Part shown: piece by piece, positions 39,775-47,378 of the stretch | Numbering within the stretch: the first letter of the stretch is position 1 | How the letters are laid out: each line of letters starts with the position of its first letter | Assembly: GCA_031394355.1 (NCBI GenBank) | Contig: JANNSU010000022.1 | Span: 62,001 to 126,000, forward strand | Source: JAEUMY01 sp031394355 | Lineage (GTDB): Bacteria > Pseudomonadota > Gammaproteobacteria > Burkholderiales > Usitatibacteraceae | Length of the DNA stretch: 64,000 bases | Reading direction: 5' to 3' | Notes under the pieces: generated by a model | Told to the model about the DNA's origin: nothing | The model's database searches: none | Seen by the model: only the letters and a program-made list of their open reading frames with translations | Translations under genes and position numbers: made by a program

Positions 39775-42700
39775 TTGTCACTGACTCTCAACTCTCCGTC
39801 GCGTCAAGCCCTCTGGCTGCTCGCAATCGGCGTCATCCTGTCGATCTTCGTCTGGTCGCTGGCTGCTCGATTCGCGGCTCAGTCTGCACATCAGGAGTTT
39901 GAGCGCGAAGCCGCCGCGGCCGCGGGACTCGTCGAACGTCGTTTCACCCGCTACAGCGACCTGCTCTACGGCGTCAACGGACTGTTCGGCCAACACCGTG
40001 ACGTGTCCAGACTCGCCTTCCATCGCTATGTCTCCTCACTGGACCTGGCAGAACGCTTCCCGGGCGTGCAATCGATGCAGTTTGTGCAAAGGGTAAGGGG
40101 AAGCGAAGCATCCAGCTTCATCGACACCGTCCGTACCGACAGCACGCTTATTGCGTCCGGCTATCCGGACTTCAAGATCCATCCTGCGGCAAATGCGAGC
40201 GAAATGTGGGTCATCAACTTCGTTGAGCCGATGGCCGACAATCGTCCTGCTTTCGGTCTGGATATCCGGTCCAGGGCAGCCGCTCGGGAGGCCGCGGTAC
40301 GGGCAAGGGATACCGGCGAGCCCGTGATCACCGCACGCTATCAGTTGGTACAGGACAATCAGCCGCGCGTCGGCCTGGTAGTCTATCTTCCAGTCTACGA
40401 ATCGCGGCGCGACCGATACACGGTCGAGCAGCGCCGGTCGGAGTTGGCCGGATTCGTGAACATCGTCTTCCGTCCCGAAGCAGTATTCGCCTTCGCACTG
40501 GACGATGCGACTCGCGAACGGATTCGCTTTGAAATTCATGACCTGGGCCCGACCACGGCGCCACCTGGCACAGCAAGTGCCGAGAACCGCCTTTTCGGGC
40601 AACAGGAAATCGGCAGCCGCCGCGAACTTGGCTTCTTGTACCATTCTCAGCAGTTTTTACGAACGACGGCCATTGGTGGCCGCCATTGGCAAATTGTCAT
40701 CGGCATGCGCGAGCCGGAATTGACTCACTGGCTTCACCCGGCACCATTGGCCGCGTTTCTCGCGAGTCTTGCCATCTTCGCGCTGATTGCGCTGCTTTTG
40801 CACAACGCCTCCCGGGCACGCGCCGAAGCGATCGAAGTCGCTGACCGGGCCACACAGGACCTGCGCCAGCAGCTGAGCCTGAACCAGCAGCTCATCGAGG
40901 CCTTGCCCAACCCGCTTTTCTTCAAGGACACGAGTGGCCACTACCTCGGGTGCAACCGCGCATTCGAAGAATTCACAGGGCGCAGCAAGGAGGATTTTGT
41001 CGGCAAGACCGTCTTCGAACTTCAGGACGCGGAAACGGCCCGCCTCAGCGCTGAATTCGACCGTTCATTGATGGAGCGTCCAGGCATCCAGCGCTATGAA
41101 ACACTGATACAGCTGCCAAGCTTTGAGGCACCTCGATACGTGCAGATCAGCAAAGCCACGTTTCTCGACGCAAGTGGCAACGTGTCGGGGCTGGTCGGCA
41201 TCATGGTGGATCTGACCGATATTCGTGAAGCGGAAAACAACCTGCGGAAAAACGAAACCCAGCTCCGGCTGGCACTCGAGTCTGCTGAAATGGCGACATG
41301 GATTTGGAATGTCGGCGAAAAGACCTTTCAGGCGTCCGGCGGCTTCAATGCGCTCTTTGGCATCAAGAGCGATGTGCCGACCCGTTTATTCGAGGACTTT
41401 CGTGCCGCGATCCATCCTGAAGACCGGGAGCGGACCGACGCCGCCCTCAAGCATGCCCTGATTTATAGCGACGACTTCCGCATCGAGATGCGGGTGTTGT
41501 GGCCGGATGGGGGCACACACTGGATCGCGAGCCAAGGGCAGATCATCCGAAATCCGGAAGGTCGCGCATTGACCTTGATCGGCGTGGCCATGAACATCAC
41601 CGAGCGCAAGCTGGCGGAGCAGCGCATCGAACACATGGCGCAACATGACTCGCTCACCGGGCTGCCCAATCGGGTACTGTTGAAAGACCGAATCTCGCAG
41701 GCAGTGCTTCACGCGAATCGGGGCCGCACGCCGGTGGCGGTCCTGTTCATCGATCTCGACCGGTTCAAGAACATCAATGACTCGCTGGGTCACGAGGCAG
41801 GTGACAGGCTCCTTCAGACTGTCGCGAAGCGAATTCGTACCTGCCTGAGAGAGGGTGACACGGTGTCACGACTTGGCGGCGATGAATTTGTCATTGTGTT
41901 GCCGGAAATCCACGGCGCGCATGATGTGTCGATTGTCGCGGCAAAGGTGCTGGAAACGCTTTCACAGCCCTATCATTTGCATGACCATGACCTGCACGTA
42001 AGCGCCAGCATCGGCGTGGCGATCTTCCCGGAGGATGGCGAAGACGCGGAGACACTGATGCGCAACGCCGATGCTGCGATGTATCACGCCAAGGATTCCG
42101 GACGGGCCAACTACCAGTTCTTTACCGAGCAGATGAACGTTGCTTCGAAGCGTCGCGTGACGTTGGAGGCAGAGTTGCGGCGGGCCTTGGATCGGGACGA
42201 GCTCACCTTGGTGTATCAACCCATCTTCGCGTTGACCAACGGCAAGGTAGTCGGTGCCGAGGCCCTGCTGCGATGGCAACACCCTGAGCGCGGAATCGTT
42301 GCGCCAGGCGAGTTCATCACGGTGGCAGAAGAAGCCGGGCTCATTCATCAGATTGGAGAGGGGGTTCTGCGCGCCGCGTGTGCCCAGGCGCGCCTCTGGC
42401 AGGATGACGGCATTGGTATCCGCCTGTCGGTAAACGTATCCGTACACCAGCTGCGCCGGCGGGCTTTCATTGATCAGCTGCGCGCGATTCTGGAAGCAAC
42501 CAGTGTCAATCCCGAACTGCTGGAGCTGGAAATCACGGAGAGCCTGATCGTGGAGGACTCCAGCGAGGCACTCAAGACCCTGAAAACACTGGACGAGTTC
42601 GGCGTGCGACTTGCCATCGATGATTTTGGTACCGGCTATTCAGGACTGTCCTATCTGAAACGCTTTCCCATCGACACCGTCAAGATCGATCAATCGTTCA

Positions 42701-42936
42701 TCCGTGACATCAGCATCGATGCAGACGATGCCGCCATTGTTCGCGCCATCATCGCGATGGCCAAGAGCCTCAAGCTATCGGTTGTGGCGGAGGGAGTTGA
42801 AACGTCTGAACAGCTGGCATTCCTGTCCTCGCTCGGTTGCGACTTCGCACAGGGATATCTGCTCGGCCGGCCGATGGAGGCCGCCGCACTCACCGTCTTG
42901 CTGAAGGAGGGCCGTGCGGGCTTGCCTGCAGCCTGA
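39775..42936 (+). CDS. CHASE-PAS-PAS-GGDEF-EAL cyclic-di-GMP protein
   Basis: Membrane sensor for cyclic-di-GMP turnover, about 1053 residues. TM1 near the N-terminus (ALWLLAIGVILSIFVW), a periplasmic CHASE domain (~45-280), TM2 (PLAAFLASLAIFALIALLL), two PAS domains (~345-600), a GGDEF domain with intact GGDEF and an RxxD inhibitory site five residues before it, and an EAL domain with GAEALLRW, IDDFGTGYSGLSYLKR and KIDQSF, so both activities look possible. No good ATG exists before TM1; the TTG at 39775 fits best. Confidence 0.88.
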   Translation: MSLTLNSPSRQALWLLAIGVILSIFVWSLAARFAAQSAHQEFEREAAAAAGLVERRFTRYSDLLYGVNGLFGQHRDVSRLAFHRYVSSLDLAERFPGVQSMQFVQRVRGSEASSFIDTVRTDSTLIASGYPDFKIHPAANASEMWVINFVEPMADNRPAFGLDIRSRAAAREAAVRARDTGEPVITARYQLVQDNQPRVGLVVYLPVYESRRDRYTVEQRRSELAGFVNIVFRPEAVFAFALDDATRERIRFEIHDLGPTTAPPGTASAENRLFGQQEIGSRRELGFLYHSQQFLRTTAIGGRHWQIVIGMREPELTHWLHPAPLAAFLASLAIFALIALLLHNASRARAEAIEVADRATQDLRQQLSLNQQLIEALPNPLFFKDTSGHYLGCNRAFEEFTGRSKEDFVGKTVFELQDAETARLSAEFDRSLMERPGIQRYETLIQLPSFEAPRYVQISKATFLDASGNVSGLVGIMVDLTDIREAENNLRKNETQLRLALESAEMATWIWNVGEKTFQASGGFNALFGIKSDVPTRLFEDFRAAIHPEDRERTDAALKHALIYSDDFRIEMRVLWPDGGTHWIASQGQIIRNPEGRALTLIGVAMNITERKLAEQRIEHMAQHDSLTGLPNRVLLKDRISQAVLHANRGRTPVAVLFIDLDRFKNINDSLGHEAGDRLLQTVAKRIRTCLREGDTVSRLGGDEFVIVLPEIHGAHDVSIVAAKVLETLSQPYHLHDHDLHVSASIGVAIFPEDGEDAETLMRNADAAMYHAKDSGRANYQFFTEQMNVASKRRVTLEAELRRALDRDELTLVYQPIFALTNGKVVGAEALLRWQHPERGIVAPGEFITVAEEAGLIHQIGEGVLRAACAQARLWQDDGIGIRLSVNVSVHQLRRRAFIDQLRAILEATSVNPELLELEITESLIVEDSSEALKTLKTLDEFGVRLAIDDFGTGYSGLSYLKRFPIDTVKIDQSFIRDISIDADDAAIVRAIIAMAKSLKLSVVAEGVETSEQLAFLSSLGCDFAQGYLLGRPMEAAALTVLLKEGRAGLPAA

Positions 42937-42973
42937 CTGGTAAACTGCCAGCCTTCACCTCTGCGCCCCTGAC

Positions 42974-43426
42974 ATGCCCCGCATTGCCATCACCCGAAGA
43001 CTCGAATTCGACGCGGGCCATCGCCTTCCCGGACATGCTTCACAGTGTCGCAACATCCATGGTCACCGCTATGCGATCGAGGTGACCCTGAGTGCCGACG
43101 TGATCCACGAGGAAGGACAGCCCGATGATGGCATGGTCATGGATTTCTCGGAGGTCAAACGCATTGCGCAGGAAAAATTGGTCGATCAATGGGACCACGC
43201 CTTTCTGGTGTACCGCGGCGACCGCGTGATGGTGGATTTCCTTGCCAGCGTGCCGGGTCACAAGACTGTGGTGCTGGATGAAGTACCCACAGCGGAAAAC
43301 CTGGCTCGGATTGCCTTTGATCTGTTGTCCCATGCCTATCGCAACCGGTTTGGTGAAGAGATTCGCCTGACCCGGGTGCGTCTTTACGAAACCCCCAATT
43401 GCTGGGCCGACGCTGGCCCGGACTGA
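42974..43426 (+). CDS. queD: 6-carboxy-5,6,7,8-tetrahydropterin synthase QueD
   Basis: 150 residues, 6-pyruvoyl-tetrahydropterin synthase fold, second step of queuosine precursor synthesis. Zinc His in DAGHRL, HGHRY (two His), catalytic Cys in SQCRNIHGH, and WDHAFLV with the second catalytic His. Longer than E. coli QueD by about 30 residues in the middle. Another queuosine gene, queG, is at 8.0 kb. Confidence 0.9.
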   Translation: MPRIAITRRLEFDAGHRLPGHASQCRNIHGHRYAIEVTLSADVIHEEGQPDDGMVMDFSEVKRIAQEKLVDQWDHAFLVYRGDRVMVDFLASVPGHKTVVLDEVPTAENLARIAFDLLSHAYRNRFGEEIRLTRVRLYETPNCWADAGPD

Positions 43427-43431
43427 CATTC

Positions 43432-44808
43432 ATGAGGTTCACTGTGCGCCTGGGTACGTTACTTTCGATACTGATACCGCTGGTCGCTCTGACCGGTTGC
43501 GCGAGCTTCGACCCCAACAACGTCATTGGCCGACAATTCCCGGCTGGCAATGACGTGCCGGTGGCTGCATCGTCGGTGGCGGAAACGTTGACGGCTACAC
43601 AGCGAGCCCAGGCTTTTGACCATGTTTGGGATACTGTCGACCGCCGCTATTACGATCCGAAAATGAATGGCATCGACTGGCGCGCCATGCAAGACAAGTA
43701 TCGCCCGCTGGCGCTGGCGGCCGCAACAGACGAACAGTTCTGGGACCAGCTCGATCGCATGACCGGCGAATTGAAGGACTCTCATACCCGCGTTGAGTCC
43801 CCGACCCGAGCCGAATCACGACGCCGGAATGAAAGTGTCACGCTTGGGCTCAACCTCTCCTGGATTGGCGACGCACTCGTCGTACTCGCCGTCAACAACC
43901 AGGCCGATGCGTGGTGGGCGGGCATCCGCCCGGGCACGAGCGTGGTTTCCATAGACGGGAGGCCGGCGCGCGAAGTGTATGACGCCCTGCTGGCAGAGAG
44001 CCGAAACTCCTCATCCGAACGCGCCCGCCACATCGGTGCCATTGGGAGACTGAATCGGGGCGATCCGGGTTCGACCGTGCAGGTCACCGTGAAGCGTGCA
44101 GATGGCACTGAAATGGCTGCATCCTTGAAACGTACTCGCGTGGCCAGTCCGCCCTCGGCCACGACGCGCACCCTGCCCTCCGGCTTTGGCTACATCCGAT
44201 TCTCCAACTTTGTCGGGCAGCTGACGGAGACGGTCAAGAATGGCTTTGTCGACACCCGCTCGGCACCCGGTCTCATCATTGACCTGCGCGGCAATGGCGG
44301 TGGTTCATTGGGCATGACGCGGGATCTGCTGTCCGAGCTGTTCCGCGAGCGGACTGTGCTCTCGCGCCAGCTCACCCGCACCATGCAACCCATCACCGTG
44401 GGCTTTGGCCTCTTCGAGCTTATCCGGATGGAATATGACGTGCCGGCCCGGCCGGATGCTTACACCGGTCCGGTGGTGGTGCTGATCAATGAAGGCAGTG
44501 GCAGCGGCAGCGAATACTTCGCCGCCACGCTGCAATCGCTTCGAAGAGCAACCATCGTCGGCACCAATTCCTGTGGTTGCCTGCTGGGCTTCCTCGGCTA
44601 TGCGAGCGTCCCCGGCGGCGCCGAGATGGCCTACAGCGAGATCGGGTTTGTGACGCCTGACGGCAAGCGAATCGAAGGCGACGGCGTGAAACCTGACTGG
44701 ATCGTGACACCCACCGTCGCAGACCTCCAGCTCTATCGCGATCGCGCGCTGGAAGTTGCGGAGCAAGTGTTGCGGGCGGAAGTCGAGAAGAAAAAGCTCG
44801 CGAAGTAG
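43432..44808 (+). CDS. S41 family peptidase lipoprotein with PDZ domain
   Basis: 458 residues from the ATG at 43432, five bases after the queD stop. Lipobox VALTGC. A helical N-terminal domain (~45-125, including FDHVWDTVDRRYYDPK), a PDZ domain (~135-225; WAGIRPGTSVVSIDGRP), and the tail-specific protease domain with LRGNGGGSLG and nucleophile Ser in EGSGSGSEYFAATLQ near 360. The Lys of CtpA-type dyads is not evident, so it belongs to the tricorn/IRBP-like S41 branch. Confidence 0.88.
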   Translation: MRFTVRLGTLLSILIPLVALTGCASFDPNNVIGRQFPAGNDVPVAASSVAETLTATQRAQAFDHVWDTVDRRYYDPKMNGIDWRAMQDKYRPLALAAATDEQFWDQLDRMTGELKDSHTRVESPTRAESRRRNESVTLGLNLSWIGDALVVLAVNNQADAWWAGIRPGTSVVSIDGRPAREVYDALLAESRNSSSERARHIGAIGRLNRGDPGSTVQVTVKRADGTEMAASLKRTRVASPPSATTRTLPSGFGYIRFSNFVGQLTETVKNGFVDTRSAPGLIIDLRGNGGGSLGMTRDLLSELFRERTVLSRQLTRTMQPITVGFGLFELIRMEYDVPARPDAYTGPVVVLINEGSGSGSEYFAATLQSLRRATIVGTNSCGCLLGFLGYASVPGGAEMAYSEIGFVTPDGKRIEGDGVKPDWIVTPTVADLQLYRDRALEVAEQVLRAEVEKKKLAK

Positions 44809-44821
44809 TGAGCTGCTGATT

Positions 44822-44833
44822 GCGAATATTCGC
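44822..44833. repeat. GCGAATATTCGC palindrome, copy 11
   Basis: Exact copy, 14-bp palindrome with flanking T/A, between the S41 stop and tRNA-Ser(TGA). Confidence 0.9.
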
Positions 44834-44865
44834 ATTGGCGCACCCGTAGGCGCAAAGGCAAATTC

Positions 44866-44955
44866 TGGCGGAGGCGGTGAGATTCGAACTCACGGATGAC
44901 TCGCGCCATCGCCGGTTTTCAAGACCGGTGCCTTAAACCACTCGGCCACACCTCC
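44866..44955 (-). tRNA. tRNA-Ser (TGA)
   Basis: 90 nt with encoded CCA. Acceptor GGAGGTG / CGCCTCC, anticodon loop CTTGAAA (TGA) between CCGGT and ACCGG, long variable arm, T-loop AGTTCGAATCT. Confidence 0.95.
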
Positions 44956-45011
44956 ACTGTCACATCTACCTCAACCTGCTTGTTGCCAACAGCTCACTAC
45001 GAAAATAGAGC

Positions 45012-45076
45012 GGTTTCCATGGCAAGCGTTGCATCGCTTGCCGGCTTCGGCAGCGCAAGCCATGGCTTGCGAAACC
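45012..45076. repeat. Double-hairpin element beside tRNA-Ser(TGA)
   Basis: Outer GGTTTC (45012-45017) / GAAACC (45071-45076) encloses hairpin GGCAAGCG / CGCTTGCC (45021-45042) and an 18-bp palindrome CGCAAGCCATGGCTTGCG (45054-45071), a three-way-junction plan. It sits between the tRNA gene and a duplicated tRNA 5' end. Confidence 0.65.
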
Positions 45077-45086
45077 CTGCCTGCGC

Positions 45087-45105
45087 CCACTCGGCCACAC
45101 CTCCA
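45087..45105 (-). repeat. Duplicated 5' end of tRNA-Ser(TGA)
   Basis: 19 bases identical to the first part of the tRNA gene (acceptor and D-stem) plus one flanking base, 149 bases upstream of the real gene start (44938-44956). Not a functional tRNA. Confidence 0.85.
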
Positions 45106-45191
45106 AACCCGGCAGAATGACCTGAAACTGGCCAAAACCACCGCAGCGGAGGCGAAGTTTACCACCGGTCAATCCCACACTGAATCAGGGG

Positions 45192-45220
45192 TTGAAACTT
45201 TTGGGGTCTACCCGTAGTCT
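45192..45220 (+). promoter_or_regulatory. Possible sigma-70 promoter of the BI-1/YccA gene
   Basis: TTGAAA, 17-base spacer, TAGTCT, ending 35 bases before the ATG. Confidence 0.4.
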
Positions 45221-45255
45221 TACGCCTGCCTAAACACTTCCTCGGAGGACCTTTC

Positions 45256-45939
45256 ATGTCTGATGTCCAAACCTTAAACACCGCTCAATCCGGATCCATT
45301 CCGGCGCAACAGAATCGCGTACTGCGCAATACCTACATGCTGCTCGCCATTTCGCTGGTACCCACCGTGGTCGGCGCGATGCTGGGCATGCAACTGAAGC
45401 TGCCCTTCCTGACTGGCTGGATGGGTCTCATTGTTTTCCTGGCGGGCGCCTTCGGCTTCATGTTCGCCATCGAAAAGAACAAGAACAGCAGCCTGGGTGT
45501 TGTCCTGCTGTTGGCCTTCACCTTCTTCATGGGCCTGATGCTGTCCAACCTGCTCGGACGTGTTTCCGTCATGAAGAACGGCGGTCAGATCATTGCATTG
45601 GCCTTCGGCGGCACCTCGGTCATCTTCTTCGGCATGGCCACACTGGCATCGACGATCAAACGGGACCTGTCCGGGATGGGCAAGTTCCTGTTCGTGGGCG
45701 CGCTCATCATTTTTGTCGCGGCCATCGCCAACGTGTTTCTGCAGATCCCGGCGCTGATGCTGACGATCTCGGTGCTCGCGATCGGCATCTTCTCGGCCTT
45801 CATGCTGTATGACATCAATCGCATCATCACCGGCGGCGAAACCAACTACATCTCCGCCACGCTGGCGCTCTACCTGAGTGTCTACAACGTGTTTTCGAAT
45901 CTGCTGGTGCTGCTCGGCGTCATCGGCGGCGACGACTGA
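45256..45939 (+). CDS. Bax inhibitor-1 / YccA family membrane protein
   Basis: 227 residues, seven membrane segments starting after a ~25-residue cytoplasmic N-terminus. The C-terminal helix motif MLYDINRIITGGETNYI has the two Asp-type residues of the pH-sensitive BI-1 channel family. E. coli YccA interacts with FtsH and SecY. GGAGG lies 8 bases before the ATG. A terminator follows. Confidence 0.93.
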   Translation: MSDVQTLNTAQSGSIPAQQNRVLRNTYMLLAISLVPTVVGAMLGMQLKLPFLTGWMGLIVFLAGAFGFMFAIEKNKNSSLGVVLLLAFTFFMGLMLSNLLGRVSVMKNGGQIIALAFGGTSVIFFGMATLASTIKRDLSGMGKFLFVGALIIFVAAIANVFLQIPALMLTISVLAIGIFSAFMLYDINRIITGGETNYISATLALYLSVYNVFSNLLVLLGVIGGDD

Positions 45940-45966
45940 TACGTCTTCCGATCCGCTGCGGTGTCT

Positions 45967-45978
45967 GCGAATATTCGC
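45967..45978. repeat. GCGAATATTCGC palindrome, copy 12
   Basis: Exact copy in the gap between the BI-1 stop and the terminator. Confidence 0.9.
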
Positions 45979-45994
45979 AAGCGCCGCAGCAACG

Positions 45995-46020
45995 AAAAGG
46001 GCGGCCTGGCCGCCCTTTTT
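45995..46020. terminator. Bidirectional terminator between BI-1 gene and rlmD
   Basis: AAAAGGGCGGC / GCCGCCCTTTTT with CTG loop between convergent genes; T-tracts in both directions. Confidence 0.92.
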
Positions 46021-46043
46021 CATGGCTCGGCGCTTCCTGCCTG

Positions 46044-47378
46044 TCAGCGCTCGAACAGCGCGATCGACTCCACATGCGCGGTGTGCGGAAACATGTTGAC
46101 CACGCCCGCCGCCTTGAGTCGGTAACTCTTCGTCTGAACCAGCACCTCGGCGTCGCGAGCCAGCGTTGCCGGGTTGCAGGACACATAGACAATACGCTGC
46201 ACCGTATTCTCATCAACCAGCTTGCAGACTTCCATCGCGCCATCTCGCGGTGGATCGATGAGCCACAGGGAAGCTTTAGGCAGCGACGCCACGGCACGCG
46301 CCGGATCGGTGTATAGGTCCGCCGCCATGAATCGCGCCCTGTCTTCAAGTTTGTTTCGGGCGGCATTCTCGGTCGCGCGCTGCACCAGCGCCGGGCTCCC
46401 CTCCACGCCCACCACGTTCGCCCCACGGCGCGCGAGCGCCAGGCTGAAGTTGCCCAGGCCGCAGAAGAGATCAACCACTGAGTCGCCCGGCTGCGGATTC
46501 AGCAGATCGACAGCACGCTTCACCATGCGCTCATTGATCTCATGGTTCACCTGCGTGAACTCGGTTGGCCGGAAGGCGAGCTCAAGCTGAAACTCGGGCA
46601 GCCGGTAGGTGAGCAAAGGCGCATCCTCCGGATACCATGCGTATGCAGTCTCCGGACCCTTGGGCTGCTGCCACCACTGAATGCAATGCGTATCGGCGAA
46701 TATTCGCAGGCGCGCCTCATCGGCGGTAGTGAGCGGCTCGAGCACTCGCAACACGAGCGCGATCACGGAAGCGCCGATGGCCACCTCAATCTGCGGCATG
46801 CGCTCCTTGCAATCCAGCGAGGTCATCAATTCGCGCAGCGGCGTGATGAGGTATCCGACCGACCTTGGCAGCACTTCGCACGACGTCATGTCTGCGACGT
46901 AGCTGCTTTTCTTCTCGCGGAATCCCACCAGCACGCCGCCCTTCTTCGGCACGTAGTGGACTGAAAGCCTGGCGCGCTGCCGATAGCCCCACTGCGAGCC
47001 GCTGATGGGCGGCAGAATCTGCTCCGGCTTCACCTTGCCGATGCGTTCAAGATTGTCTTCCAGCACGCGCTGCTTGGCCGCAACCTGCAGCGGTGCCGAG
47101 GCATGCTGCATGGCACAGCCGCCACAGAGGCCAAAGAACCTGCAGCGCGGTGTCACGCGGTCGGCGCTTTCGCGCAGGACGGATTCGGTCTCACCTTCCT
47201 CGAAATTCGCCTTCACGCGGGTCGCGCGCCAGGTCACCTTCTCCGTCGGCAACGCGCCTTCCACAAAGACTGCCTTGCCGTCTGCATGGGCAACACCGCG
47301 GCCTTCATGATCCAGCGACTCGATCATGGCGACTTTCACCGCACCTTTCGGTGAGGGACTGCGACGGGACATTCGCAT
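46044..47378 (-). CDS. rlmD: 23S rRNA (uracil(1939)-C(5))-methyltransferase RlmD
   Basis: 444 residues. TRAM domain (~12-75), the 4Fe-4S cysteines in CRFFGLCGGCAMQH near 80-88 with a further Cys near 167 (SCEVLP), SAM motif VVDLFCGLGNFSLALA near 297, and the nucleophilic Cys in VYVSCNPATLARD near 400. The ATG shares a base with the stop of the upstream protease (TAATG). A palindrome copy lies inside. Confidence 0.95.
   Translation of the reverse strand: MRMSRRSPSPKGAVKVAMIESLDHEGRGVAHADGKAVFVEGALPTEKVTWRATRVKANFEEGETESVLRESADRVTPRCRFFGLCGGCAMQHASAPLQVAAKQRVLEDNLERIGKVKPEQILPPISGSQWGYRQRARLSVHYVPKKGGVLVGFREKKSSYVADMTSCEVLPRSVGYLITPLRELMTSLDCKERMPQIEVAIGASVIALVLRVLEPLTTADEARLRIFADTHCIQWWQQPKGPETAYAWYPEDAPLLTYRLPEFQLELAFRPTEFTQVNHEINERMVKRAVDLLNPQPGDSVVDLFCGLGNFSLALARRGANVVGVEGSPALVQRATENAARNKLEDRARFMAADLYTDPARAVASLPKASLWLIDPPRDGAMEVCKLVDENTVQRIVYVSCNPATLARDAEVLVQTKSYRLKAAGVVNMFPHTAHVESIALFER
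46696..46707. repeat. GCGAATATTCGC palindrome, copy 13
   Basis: Exact copy in rlmD; read as RIFA, the rarer phase. Confidence 0.9.
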
